Assembly (NCBI GenBank): GCA_963978545.1
Contig: OZ021728.1
Coordinates: forward strand, 992,001-1,056,000
Origin: Linyphia triangularis
Taxonomy: Eukaryota; Arthropoda; Arachnida; Araneae; Linyphiidae
Reading direction: 5' to 3'
DNA length: 64,000 nt
Part shown: piece after piece, positions 1 through 10,675 of the stretch
How positions within the stretch are numbered: the first letter of the stretch is position 1
How the letters are laid out: every line of letters starts with the position of its first letter
The notes under the pieces: generated by a model
The model's input: the letters and a program-made list of their open reading frames with translations, nothing else
Database searches by the model: none
Told to the model about the DNA's origin: nothing
Position numbers and translations under genes: made by a program

Positions 1-17
1 GTAACGATCCGTGATTT

Positions 18-290
18 ATTCTTAAGATTATGGTACAATCTTCATTTAGACTTTCTAAATAATATTGAAATTTTGTGACGAAAAAGATCAACATCGTTTA
101 ATTTAATGCCAATCTATTAGAGATCAAAATTCAAAGCCGTAAGGGGATTTCAAATATAAAATATATTAGACGCTATTTTCGACATTTCATTAAGTGATCA
201 TTTGAATGTGGTTTATAGAAAGTAGTTTCTAAATGCACTGTGCTATATACCGAGTAGAGGAAATTTTCCTTACTAGGATTTACTGTTAAT
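18..290. repeat. Family A foldback element, short copy
   Basis: The two ends are inverted copies of the family A terminal repeat. The left part has the cATTTAGA-ACTTTCTAAA..GACGAAAAAGATCA blocks and the right part the matching TTAAGTGATC..TAGTTTCTAAATGCACTG blocks. No coding potential. It is a non-autonomous, short member of the family described at 18.4-22.0 and 54.6-56.5 kb. Confidence 0.6.
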
Positions 291-570
291 TACTGGATAA
301 TTCAAATACAGGAAAGTTCGAAGCCAACTTCTATTTCTCAATTGGAATCGAACAAAATTTCTTCGATGTCTTTAACAAGCCGCCAAGACCACAATCGGAA
401 TTATTTCAGAAACATCTGTGTCCTCCGGTGAGGGAAGTAATTTGTGAACACATTTTCATTCTGTTTGCGTTTCCGATTAACGCTACACTTAAATTAAGTT
501 TAAGCGCAACATTGAATAGAGTTCCTCTTTAATTATTCACGTTTTAAAGATTGTAAGACGTTTCTGTGGA
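291..570. other. Unassigned AT-rich DNA
   Basis: I see no open frame, repeat match or regulatory pattern that I can support here. Confidence 0.5.
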
Positions 571-592
571 GTAAAGGGGAAGTCTCAGAAAG

Positions 593-1221
593 GTTGGTTG
601 TTTTTCAGATTATCTGGCGCCGTCAGCAACACGAGGGCAATAATGCGCAGAAACATTCGTCATTAGACAAGCCAACATACTGTTGCACAAATTGCCTGTA
701 TATAGTGTAAATAGTGACGTATTACTTTAAAATTCTATTGTAATTTATTTTATTTTATTTATTAACAGCGAATATACAGGTTAGAAAAAGGTGGCAACAC
801 CTAAAGCAGTCGAGAAATTTCGAAATGTTTCTTTTTCGACGAATTGGCTGGAAATTTCGGGAATGTTCTCACGTGCCTGGTATTTAAAGACCGCAGATCG
901 GGAAAGTTTTCAGATTGACTTCGGACTTCGATGAAAGCTTATCGCTTTGTTTACTTATTGGAGTGAGCTTGTATAATCGCTGTATTCGAAATTGTTTTTG
1001 CTGAAGCTTGTGAGCGATTACGCTGTTGCCTGTGAATAAATTTTGTGAGTTTTCTGAAGAGAGATTAAATATTTTTATACTGTAAAAACTGTGCCACCAT
1101 TGCCTCAGTGGAAAAATTCATAACAATACATTTACAAACACCCGTGCTTTACACGGGACTCGAACCCGCAACCTCGCGGTCTAGAATCTAGCACGCTAAC
1201 CACTATACAGTTTGATCGGCA
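593..1221 (-). mobile_element. SINE-1 copy (tRNA-derived), split by a solo LTR
   Basis: Read on the minus strand it begins with a tRNA-like head (A-box TAGTGGTTAGCG-like, here changed to a CTGTATAGTGGTT form; B-box GGTTCGAGTCC) and ends with the family's 3' domain TGACGGCGCCAGATAATCTG and a CAACC tail. A 13-bp target duplication AAGTCTCAGAAAG / AAGTCTTAGAAAG flanks it at 580-592 and 1222-1234. The LTR at 681-1125 inserted into it later. Confidence 0.9.
681..1125 (+). mobile_element. Solo LTR, family LTR-1
   Basis: A 445-bp unit that starts TGTTGCAC and ends CATAACA, flanked by a perfect 4-bp duplication ATAC (677-680 and 1126-1129). A TATA-like TATTTAAAG lies at 881-889 and AATAAA at 1035-1040, the U3-R-U5 order expected of an LTR. 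It matches 16277-16739 closely and, inverted, 27492-27880. No internal region is present, so it is a recombination-derived solo LTR. The superfamily is not proven. Confidence 0.9.
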
Positions 1222-1557
1222 AAGTCTTAGAAAGATTCGCAATTTAGTGCATTTTGGAATTACTTTTTTAAAACCACCTTGATATTTGGACACGAAAATG
1301 AATGAAATGACACCAATAAAAAAACTCAAAAATAGCCTCCAATATATTTTATTTTATAAATGAAAATTAAAAAAAGCCTGTTGCAGACTATGGCAGGAAC
1401 CACAGAATAAGCAATGACGTAAGGATTTGAAATATTAATTAAAATATATGAGACGCTATTTTCTAATTTATGTCATTCCATGAGGTGATCTTTTTTTGTG
1501 CTTACTTCCCAAATGCCAAGGTTTTATATAGAGTCGATTATAAAATGCACTGGGTCC

Positions 1558-1782
1558 GCCTTAACTTAACATCCCTTAGACGGTAGATCTTCACCGTGCA
1601 CATAAGAAATTCATCCATTTTGATGGCGTGAAGGAATAATGCTCGCCAAATCTTATTGCCTTTTGTTCTCTTCAGGGTTGCTGGACTGAGCTTCCCAGCG
1701 TGTCTTCACGCCACCAAAATGGATGAATTGCTTATGCGTAAGGTGAAGATCTCCCGTCTGAGGGATGTTAAGTTAAGTTGCA
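1558..1782. mobile_element. Palindromic MITE (arms begin AACTTAAC), copy 1
   Basis: Two arms of about 100 bp are inverted copies of each other (left CTTAGACGGTAGATC-like, right its complement) around a short centre that contains CTTTTGTTCTCTTCAGGG. Related copies are at 23140-23377 and 42990-44083. The open frame that starts inside it at 1656 is a by-product of the palindrome. Confidence 0.8.
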
Positions 1783-1820
1783 AGTACAGGGAATTCTATT
1801 TACTAAAACTTCCTCTTAAG

Positions 1821-2198
1821 ACAGATTCTAAGAAAGTGCTTGCAAAACTTGATTGTAAATTAGCAACATGCGCGCTCGGATTCAACAAAAGGTATTATAA
1901 TGCTCAGCCAGAAAAAGCTGTGATATATATTTTTTCTACTCAAAACCGGCATGGGCTTATCGGATTCGTCGAACCACTTAAAGAAAACGAGTAATTTTAT
2001 TTAGTTTGCGAGTGATTTCCATTAAAAAAGTTTTCAAGATAATTCCTAAATATAATAATACCAGAAACTTGTAAGACGCCTAAGGCATTCGATGAAAAAT
2101 TAAGAAAATGACGAACATTTAATAAACACGAAGTAATTATTAAAAATTCAGTGTTTTTTTTTTTTTAATATTAATTAAATGAAAATTATTTCTGACAT
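1821..2198. other. Unassigned AT-rich DNA
   Basis: AT-rich, with a poly-T run near 2155. I see no gene or recognisable repeat. Confidence 0.5.
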
Positions 2199-3351
2199 AT
2201 ATGTTACCGGCAAAGTGTGAAATCCGGTATTCCATAGAATGTCTAAAAACTAGCAGGCAATGTATGAAACGATTCATATTTCGTACGTTTCCTAGGTGTT
2301 TTATAGAATGCCAAATGAAAAATCAGCAAAGTATGAAATACATCTTCAATTCATTTAGACTATCACGGGGCACTTGATTTTTAAAGCACACACCTTAATT
2401 TTTAGAGAATTTTACAATAACAAGTAATTAAAATGATTTTTTGGGGTGATATGCCACAAGCGTCTGACTGAAATATGTAGGAGTATTTTTTTTAGGATTA
2501 ATTGACCGTAAGGCCAACAAAATAGGCTTCTTTTTAGGTTCATCCACCAAATAACTTTTTTTTTATTACTTGGTACAGTAGAACTCTCTAAAAAATACGG
2601 TGCGCGCGCTCTTCATGCACTAAAAGGAAAAATTACAACCTATTTCGTTAGCATTAAGGCCTATTGAACCTAAAAAAATACCCCTACCTATTTCGAGTAG
2701 GCGTTTGTGGCATTACACCCCCAAAATCACTTTTTTTAAAAAATCATTTGGTATTGTAAAACTTTCTGTAAAAATAAGGCGTGCGCGCGCTTCGTGCACT
2801 AAAAGGAAAAATTACGATTTATTTCGTTGACCTTGATGCGAATTGAACCTTAAAAAAAATATATATATATATACCCCTACCTATTTCGAGCAGTTGTTTG
2901 TGGCATATCACCCCCAAAATCGCTTTTTTTAATCACTCGATATTGTAAAACTCTCTAAAAAAAATTAGATGTGAGCTCGCTTTGCGCTCTAAAAGGAAAA
3001 ATTACGACCTGTTTCGTTGACCAATAAAACTAAATAAAAAAATACCCCTACCTATTTCGGACAGTCGTTTGTGGGTTCTCACTCCCAAGATCACTTTTAA
3101 TTAATTAGTTTGTACTTGTAAAAGTCAAAAAGGTAAGGTGTGCGAGTTTTAAAACTCATATTTTATAAACTATTTTGGTGTCCAAAAGGCCATCAAAATA
3201 TAGTTATGATTTTTATAGGTACATAGTTTCAAGCTCAATATTACAAAAACTATGAATAAAAGTAATGTTTTCATACTTTGCCTAAATAGCATTTTGCATT
3301 CTATACAATGGCTATTCATTTTGCACATTTCACACTTTGCTGGTAACATAT
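2199..3351. mobile_element. TIR element with internal ~180-bp arrays
   Basis: The left end reads ATATGTTACCGGCAAAGTG and the right end, inverted, ATATGTTACCAGCAAAGTG; similarity continues about 70 bp inward, so these are terminal inverted repeats. Inside are three direct copies of a ~180-bp unit (about 2560-3110; ACTAAAAGGAAAAATTAC and ATACCCCTACCTATTTCG recur) and one inverted partial copy at about 2430-2530. No transposase remains. The superfamily is unknown. LTR-2 inserted at its right edge. Confidence 0.6.
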
Positions 3352-3498
3352 TGTTGCGTGGATGGGTTCGAAAGATTTGAAGCCAACCATCGATATAGAT
3401 AAACAACTGGATAGACTGCTCCGGTGGCAACGCGAGGCGAAAAACGCGCCGGCAGAATAATTTTTTTTCCTGCCACTGGTGGGAAGATTTCCTGAATG

Positions 3499-3562
3499 AT
3501 GGTTAACTCGTGTGTTGCAACAACAGCGCAAATCGGAAAGATATCAACAAGAGTTTTCACCG
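3499..3562 (+). pseudogene. P-type transposase, THAP-domain first exon (frameshifted)
   Basis: The ATG at 3499 opens with MVNSCVA, then the reading frame moves by one base to NSANRKDINKSFHR and stops at a strong donor, CACCG|GTAAGTA, at 3562/3563. This is the layout of a THAP zinc finger start: M-x-x-x-C, then N-C-x-N-R, then S-F-H-R followed by FP in the next exon. A single missing base and a Cys-to-Ser change at the second zinc ligand would both disable it. THAP domains are the DNA-binding domain of P-type transposases, where they bind subterminal sites. The domain is short and is recognised by eye, so a profile search should confirm it. Confidence 0.65.
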
Positions 3563-4195
3563 GTAAGTAAAAAAATAGTTATTCAAATATGTAAATATAT
3601 ATTTTTTTAATTATTTATTATTGAAAAATATCTAAAATGACCCTTTTAACATTGATCGCTCGTGGTTAAGGGTTGATCTCTTACATGACAATTCATATCA
3701 TAAATAATCTATTTTAAATTCAGAACAAATAGCATTAGGATCTAGAATAAAACACTTGATTTATTTAATCCTATGCGTTTTCAAGGGCGCAAAGAAATGG
3801 AAAATGAAAGCGAAACTTGTTATTGTTCTATTCTACACTCATTTAATAATTAAAATTATTACACTGTTTATTTATAACTGGATTATTTGTTTTCGATCCG
3901 TTTTAATTAATCTATGTTTTTATACGTTTTCATGAACATATAGTAATTGTATTAATAAAATAAAAAAAAGGGGGTTGGAATGAGAAACAATAATTCAAAA
4001 TGCATTGTTCTGATGTAAATTTATTTAATATCGAAACTGCGGACTGCAAACGGAAAAGTTTATCAGTTTCTTTATTACTTACGTATTTATTTTAAAAACA
4101 AAGTCGTTTTTAACTGTTTGTTGGAATCCGAAGTCAAATCAAACTGTGGAAAGAAATTTGTATTTCAGTTTTATTTCTGTTTATAAATATAACCC

Positions 4196-4708
4196 TTGAA
4201 TTTTAGAGATAAATTGTCTCTCCTCTTACAATCGTATACAAAAGCTAAATTAAAAATTGGTCAATGCAATAGCCATACTTATGATACGCAATACTATCAA
4301 AATGCCAAATCGTTTACATGCAATGTAAATAAAGGTGGATTAAAATTTGCTTCTGATGGAGTATTGTTTGTTGTGCAACAAACTAAAAAATTATTTCGAC
4401 ATTATGTGTCAAATTTAAAAAAAAACAAATATGAAAAACCTTTAGATTACATTGTTTATTCTGTTTCTAAGTATTTGTCACAGGGTAACACTGTTAAAAA
4501 ATTGAATACATTGGGTTTTATGCATTCAACTGAAGGTGAATTTGTTGTGGAGGATCTCCACCAAACGCAACTAATAAAACTAATTGCCAGAACTTATGGC
4601 AATATTAGACTTTTTTCGAATGCCAAAAGAGTAACACTAGATCATCAAAGAAACAAAACTACCATCAGGCATAAACTGAATAAGTTGGTCCTTTTTAACA
4701 ATGTTTAG
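4196..4708 (+). pseudogene. P-type transposase, C-terminal exon
   Basis: An open frame of about 170 codons with no true ATG: it begins at a TTG, and candidate acceptors (ATTTCAG, ATTTTAG) lie just upstream, so it is probably a last exon. Two blocks match the C-terminal domain of P-element/THAP9-like transposases as I know it: NKGGLKFASDGVLFVVQQTK (GGL-x-x-x-S, then a helix) and the end, TTIRHKLNKLVLFNNV. The stop is at 4706-4708. The RNase H-like catalytic core that should precede it is missing, so it cannot encode an active enzyme. Placement in the P element by TIRs and target duplication is independent support. Confidence 0.75.
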
Positions 4709-6394
4709 ATCTAGATTAACCACAAACCATTTTTTTTCTTGGGAAAAACTCTCCGACTACTTTTAAAATTTTTCCTCCTTTTAAATTTTTGCTTATTAAA
4801 CTATGTAATTTATTTGATTTTTAAGTTGAAATCCTCAAAAACAATTTTCTGTAATATTATTATGAACAATGCCTGAAATTATTTAGTTTTGATAAAGTTA
4901 TCTACATTTTTCTCATTTCAAAATTATAGGACCAAATACTTGCAATAAACAAGTTTCACAACTTATATATTTAAAATCATAAGTTGTATAATAATATTGA
5001 GTATAAAAATTTAGTATTATAGTTGGCCTTTGAAACTTAAATTGTTCTTTGAATTGGTGTATTGAATGTATGAATTTGTATTTTGCAATCTAATTATTAC
5101 ATATTTTCAACTGGTTTAGAGTATTTCTTCAATTATTTTTAATTTCTACTTCTAAAATAAATCTAGTTTAAAAGTCTATTTTCATTTGTTTATTGTATTC
5201 TTATAACTTGTAGATAATAATTTATTTTTTAAACATGTGATTTATGTAATTTAAAATTTAAAGAATTAAATTCGATTCAATAAAGATCAAACATGTTTAC
5301 AGATATCGACAGTAACTAATCTGAAATGTTTGTTCTAAATATACAAATTCTATACTTAGAATTATTTTGATTAGTTATATTTATTGGTTTAACTATTTTC
5401 TTCAAATATGTTTTATTCTTAATTTTTTTTTTGCTTGCTAAATATCGAAAGTAACGCGAATATATCATAAAGATCGAAGAAAATCCACATCGGCAATACA
5501 ATTTCCTCCATCCAAGCATCTCGCTTCCGCGGGAGAAAAGGCTCGTTTCTTCACCGTTAGGCAGTCTATCCAGTTGTTTATCTATATCGATGAAGCCAAC
5601 GCAGATCAAAACATGCAGAAATTTATTCCGATCTAACTCTTCGCAGATTCTCTTACAACTCCAGAACTTCTCGTTCTAGTAGACTCAATACAGCTCTCTT
5701 CACAACAATAGAGCACAAAACAGCAGTTAAAAACTTGACAACACAACTGCTAAAATCGCCGCAAAAGACAATGCAATACAGGTCACTTGAATGTTCGCTG
5801 AGAGACAGCTAACTTCGTAACTCCACTCAGTCAGTCACTCAACTCAGTCAACTATAACTCCCCCGCTCTCTTGGCCGGCTTATATATAGGAAAGTAAGAC
5901 CTTCGTGAAACTTTCAGAGATGGAAATTTGGAGGACTTTCCAGATCGTAGTCGAAAAGTCCTATACATGAACATGGGGACCGAAAATGTCGCCAAATGGT
6001 CGCCAAGTTTGGCGACAATAATTAATCGCCAAAACCATCGCCAATTTGGCGAGATTTCATTATCATAATGTTAAATGCCCTGCTCCTTGTAAAACTCGCT
6101 TCCCAGCGATATCTCTGTAAAACTCGTTATCAAGCATTAAGACACACATTGCAGGAAAGCAAACCCTTGCACTGCCTTATGCGAGATGTGCAGAAATATA
6201 TTTTTTTAATTAATGCTACGAAATATTTACAAATATACATAAATTCGTAACAATATATATGAAATGATAAAAAGATATTTGACAAAAAACGTGTTCTTAA
6301 TGAAGAACCTATTGAAAAACTTTATTGCGAGTGAATTGAACAGGGAAATACATCATTGGATCTTCACTGACATCAGACATGCCACTATAATAGA

Positions 6395-6620
6395 TTGGAG
6401 AGTTACCATCAATCAAATCGATTATCTCAACATAGCGTTGTTTCTGTTGGCAGCGTGTGTTTGCATCTAATTTTAAATAATAAAAACATCCCTAACACAC
6501 AAATGTGCGACAAAGTACGTTTCAAATTTTATTTATTAAAAATGAATATGAGTTCGTGCGTATCTTTTACTAATTATGGTTAAAACAATTTTGGCAACAA
6601 TTTCAACAATGACCGAATAA
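6395..6620 (+). repeat. Repeat C, fragment
   Basis: Shares the blocks CATAGCG..GTTTCTGTTG.CAGCGTGTG, TTTGCATCTAATTTTAAATA and AAAACAATTTTGGCAACA with 42485-42835 and 58560-58830, and inverted with 39780-40560 and 47465-47962. Non-coding dispersed repeat of unknown class. Confidence 0.6.
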
Positions 6621-6860
6621 AACTCTTTCACTTGGAGGTAATGAGACAGTGATCAGCGTCAAACATCAATTGTGGGTGCTTAAGTCGAATTTTGGGAAAT
6701 TAGGATAGTTAATATACCCAAAACTACATCCAATTTTTTTTTTTAGTGTGATAGTGTTGAAAAATTTCTAATGTGACTAGTTTTCCTTTCGAAAAATAGC
6801 AGACAAAAAAAAAAAAATTACTCTCTGACATAATATGACTCAAAATCTAAAGTTCACATC

Positions 6861-7037
6861 GCCGACCAAACGGTATAGTGGTTAGCGTGCTGTCTTCTAG
6901 ATCCGCGAGGTTACGGGTTCGAGTCCCGTGTTAGGCATGGGTGTTTGTAAATGTATGTTGGCTTATCTAATGACGAATGTTTCGGCGCGCCCTCGTGTTG
7001 CTGACGGCGCCAGATAATCTGAAAAACTACAACAAAA
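6861..7037 (+). mobile_element. SINE-1 copy, full length
   Basis: tRNA-like head GCCGACCAAACGGTATAGTG, B-box GGTTCGAGTCC and 3' domain with TGACGGCGCCAGATAATCTG. A perfect 14-bp target duplication CTAAAGTTCACATC lies at 6847-6860 and 7038-7051. Confidence 0.93.
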
Positions 7038-9055
7038 CTAAAGTTCACATCACTAAATTTTTATTATAAACAGTTTTCTCAAATACTTCTTTACAAATGT
7101 TTTAAATTTTATAGTTTTTTTCACTTTGAGACAGAGAAGCAAAAATGCGGCGACAGCTTTAGAGACAATTAATATTAAAATGTCTCACTACTTTCAAAAT
7201 GTATTGTCAGCAGAACACAAAGAAAAAACTGTAACAACTGCATTCCACGGGGACTCTTTTATTCAAGGAAATCGCTCTCTGATGTTTCATGACGTCACAC
7301 AAAATAAATTCCTCGGAATTAAAACATTTTGAGAGGAATTACGTTTTTTTTTTCTTCTTTTCTTGTGTTTGCCTCCTGAAAAATGTCCAACACACGAGAC
7401 GAAACTTTTCTCGAGAATTCCGATTAAATTATATTTTCGTTTATTTCTTTTTCAACGAGATGAAATAAGTTCAAAAACGACATTATCAACTGAACCGAAA
7501 AGGTCAAAGAGCCAAATCTTAAAACGACCCAAAAATAAAGATTATTATTTCTAAGAATAATACGTTCTTTTTAACAAGCTCCTTTATTTCGTCCATCAGT
7601 TTGTGGATGACATTGACCAACTAAGTATAGGGAAGTTAAAGTAGATACTAATATTCCAGTCCAGTGCATTTAGAAACTACTTTGCATAAAATCTCTTTGA
7701 CATTTGGTGAAAAGTTATGAATAATGCAAAGTTATGAATCACAAGGGTTAGGTCAAAAATAAAAATTCTTCAATTTTTGTTTAAAATTCATGAAATTTTT
7801 TATGCAGTTCAATAGCAATTAGATGAAACACAACACACAATTACAAGAATTTATATGGATTTTTTTTTCAAGAAATTAAATTTTTATTGAGAAATTTAGC
7901 GTTTTTTCCGTAATTTTAAAAACGCTCCTTGCGATTCAAATTTTTTTGCAATCTGTCTCAATTTTTTTGTACAAGCTAATCGAATATATATTGACATAAT
8001 TGTGCATGGATTTTAAATTTTTTGCCATTGTATCCAAGTTTTACCTTTAAATAATTAAACAATGGCAAAAAATTTAAACTTTTTATATAGAAGCATTACG
8101 AAAATTGCAGTAAAACAATAAAAAAATACCACATTCTAAAATCCATGCACAATTGTGTTCAAAATAGTATAGTAAACAATATCTCGAAAATTAAAAAAAA
8201 TACATAAACTTTTGAATCGCGAGGAACAAATCGAATACCCTAAAAATCTTAAAATTCACATGAAGAGAGAAATGCAATTTAAGAAAATGAAAAACAGACG
8301 ATTTCCGATATGCGCTTCTTACAAAAACTCAAATAATATCAGACGAAACGGTCGTTTCGCCGCCAACCTTAAAAAGGCAGAAACGACAGTAAGTATCTAT
8401 TCTCTGCACAACTTCCAGCGAAAAAGCCGAAATTGACTATTTTCTAGCGCGCTTACCAAACTTCACATAATTATACAAAAAGTACCATAGATTCGACTAG
8501 GTGATATCTTTCAAAGAAAAAAAAATTGAGTACCTAGGATAAAAGACAACGAAGAAAAAAAATATTGAAATTTCCAAAACGAAATAAAAAAACGAGTTCT
8601 AGCCCGATTTTGATGTAAAAATTTAGACAAACGTCCAGCCCTAACTAAGCTATAGATCTTCAAACGGATTGAATTATAGGACGCGGAATGTTTCAACTTA
8701 AAATCCTACGCTGGTTTAAACTTCGTTAAATAATTCTTTCTATTTTTAATTAATTTAAAACCACTTTTTTTCATTTCATAATTTGGCGACAGATAAAGGC
8801 GATCAACATGTAATTGTGGTTCAGATATATATGCCAAAAGTTGCCAAACAGGTTTGCTATCATTTTGAAGTTAGTTTTTCCGACATGTTAGGCTTAAGTG
8901 AGAATGAGCTTAATGTAATAGTATAGGCAGAACGAATCGGACTATAATTATATGGCTTATAACATCTTTAAAATTGAAATAATTTAATTTTTGAAGAGAC
9001 AGAATTAAAGAGAAATATTTGTTCTTCAAATTGCATGTGTTATTTGAACTGTATG
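7038..9055. other. Mostly unassigned; family A fragment and small inverted repeat
   Basis: A family A terminal fragment lies at about 7620-7740 (GTGCATTTAGAAACTACTTT). An inverted repeat lies at about 7995-8160 (AATTGTGCATGGATTTTA and its complement). Open frames at 7126-7332 and 8212-8436 have no recognisable domain. The second ends close to a donor-like ACGACA|GTAAGTAT at about 8390, which is not enough to call an exon. Confidence 0.45.
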
Positions 9056-9068
9056 ACAATTTAGAGTG

Positions 9069-9243
9069 GCCGACCAAACGGTATAGTGGTTAGCGTGCTG
9101 GCTTCTAGACCGCGAGGTTGCGGGTTCGAGTCCCGCGTAGGCATGGGTGTTTGTAAATGTATGTTGGCTTGTCTAATGACGAAAGTTTCGGCGCATTATA
9201 GCCCTCGTGTTGCTGACGGCGCCAGATAATCTGAATACAACCA
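9069..9243 (+). mobile_element. SINE-1 copy, full length
   Basis: The tRNA-like head, B-box and 3' domain are intact and the element ends in ATACAACCA. A perfect 13-bp target duplication ACAATTTAGAGTG lies at 9056-9068 and 9244-9256. Confidence 0.93.
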
Positions 9244-9256
9244 ACAATTTAGAGTG

Positions 9257-9719
9257 AGTTAACTTTCAAAAACATTTTAATTTCGGAAAAGCTCCGTTTA
9301 AAAATGAAAACAATCACATTGTGTTGCAAGATACTATGGGCTGAATTGCAAAGTACAAATGTGGAGGTTATGCGAGCTGACGTCACAGTCAATTCATTAC
9401 AGCGGGACTAAATGAAACACGCATTGTAATTGGCTAATGGATTGCTAAAATGTCATTCGTTTTTAAAGATGTGTTGATTTTGTTTAATTTTCGTTGTAAA
9501 ATGAAATCGTAGAATCATTTATCATCAAAATTATAATTTCATAGTGAATTTTAAAATTGTTGTTAAGAAAATATTTTAAATTTTGTCAAATATCAATGGG
9601 TTATTATGTGAACCAAAATAATGCTTGGCATAGTAAAAATAATTTATATTGCAATAATTAGACTGTAAAAAACTTGTAATATTTATTTGTAACAATTTAT
9701 TAGAATAAATTTTCAATAG
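9257..9719. other. Unassigned; CRE- and CCAAT-like sites
   Basis: Contains GCTGACGTCACAG near 9378 (a CRE-like palindrome) and GTAATTGGCTAATGG near 9427 (inverted CCAAT-like). No exon can be attached to them, so I do not call a promoter. Confidence 0.3.
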
Positions 9720-9890
9720 GATGCACGCTCTGGCCTTGTAAGTTAAAGATGCCGGATTTGATTCCTGTGTTAGGTGTGGATGTTCGTTGTGATTCGGAAT
9801 CCACGTTAAGCTGTGGGTCCCGGACTGATTAGTCGTTATTATGCACTAAAATAGGTCGTTGTGCGTACAAACTAACCAAACGAGCTGAAA
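9720..9890 (+). mobile_element. SINE-2 copy
   Basis: Shares GGATGTTCGTTGTGATTCGG, CACGTTAAGCTGTGG and TAGGTCGTTGTGCGTACAAA with 15628-15790 and 38828-38944, both on the other strand. The 5' part (GCCGGATTTGATTCCTGTGT) looks like a decayed tRNA B-box region. The 3' end is CAAACTAACCA. No clear target duplication was found. Confidence 0.65.
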
Positions 9891-10039
9891 CTTGGCAGAC
9901 AGGCTCTTTGTCGATGGCAACGTATTTCATTAAGTTTTGGGAGTTGAGTTGCCATACACAAGTTTCTATTACTCGTTCGTGGTCGATTTTGATGGTTACT
10001 GCCATCCGCATTCAACCAATTTGTAAATTTTCAAGTAGG

Positions 10040-10640
10040 TTTTAGCATGTAAGATATCATTGAACTCAACTTGAAGAATTTTGAATATTCATGGTACCAG
10101 GTGTACCATGGGTGGTACTACTTCTGGTTTATCAGTTTTGAAGATAAATATGGCATGTTGGGTGTTGGGCTTCTCTTGAAAAATTATGAATGTTTAAGGT
10201 ACCAGGTATAGTATAGGTAGTACCACTTTCGGTTTATCAATTTCCAAGATAAATATGGCATGTTGGACTTTTGTTTTGACGAATTATGAATGTTTAAAGT
10301 ACCAGCAGGTATGCTATTGGTACCACTTCCGGTTTATCAATTTTAAAGATAATTATTGCATGTAAGGTATCGTCGAACTCAGTTTGAAGAATTATGAATA
10401 TTCCTGGTACCAGGTGTGGCCGACCAAACGGTATAGTGGTTAGCGTGCTAGCTTCTAGACAGCGAGGTTGCGGGTTCCGAGTCCCGGATGTTTGTAAATG
10501 TATGCTGGCTTGTCTAATGACGAATGTTTCGGCGCATTATAGCCCTCGTGTTGCTGACGGCGAAAGATAATCTGAAAACAACCAACCAACCTGGTACCAG
10601 GTGTACCATAGGTGATAAATAGAAAAACGATTAAACGGAC
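10040..10640 (+). repeat. Tandem array, ~110-bp unit with GGTACC motifs
   Basis: Three to four degenerate units share TTATGAATGTTTAAGGTACC, GGTACCACTTCCGGTTTATC and AAGATAAATATGGCATG. A SINE-1 (10418-10589) interrupts the last unit inside its GGTACCAGGTGTACCAT motif. Confidence 0.75.
10418..10589 (+). mobile_element. SINE-1 copy in the GGTACC array
   Basis: tRNA-like head and 3' domain present, with a few bases lost after the B-box. A perfect 15-bp target duplication CCTGGTACCAGGTGT lies at 10403-10417 and 10590-10604. Confidence 0.92.
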
Positions 10641-10675
10641 AAATTCAAAAAATTGTTTAAAAAAAGTTCTGATAT

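Larger units (their letters stand above)
571..1820. repeat. Family A foldback element, interrupted by SINE-1 and a palindromic MITE
   Basis: Family A terminal sequence is seen at about 1234-1330 and, inverted, at about 1420-1557 and 1783-1820, ending in ACTTCCTCTTAAG. A SINE (593-1221) splits the left side and a palindromic MITE (1558-1782) splits the right side. Removing both rejoins a short element of a few hundred bases. No gene. Confidence 0.55.
3388..5592 (+). mobile_element. P-element superfamily DNA transposon, internally deleted
   Basis: Perfect 31-bp terminal inverted repeats, starting CATCGATATAGATAAACAAC, lie at 3388-3418 and 5562-5592. A perfect 8-bp target duplication AAGCCAAC lies at 3380-3387 and 5593-5600. 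P elements are known for 31-bp TIRs that start CAT and for 8-bp duplications. Two coding relics fit the family: a THAP-like first exon (3499-3562) and a transposase C-terminus (4196-4708). Only about 630 bp separate them, so most of the catalytic region is gone. The element sits in a solo LTR-2, which dates it after that LTR. Confidence 0.88.
3352..6252 (-). mobile_element. Solo LTR, family LTR-2, split by a P-type transposon
   Basis: The LTR starts TGTTGCGTGGATGGGTTC and ends ATTCGTAACA, with ATAT duplicated on each side (3348-3351 and 6253-6256). Without the transposon at 3388-5592 and its 8-bp duplication it is about 690 bp. It matches 17378-18161 and 46700-47460. The minus orientation is chosen because AATAAA lies near the end of the unit on that strand. 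A TATATATAG box lies near 5882. Bases 5991-6052 carry a cluster of TCGCCAA / TTGGCGA motifs. No internal retrotransposon region is present. Confidence 0.85.

Noticed and set aside
8212..8436. 74-codon frame with a donor-like GTAAGT
   Set aside because: No recognisable domain, no acceptor that fits, AT-rich surroundings.
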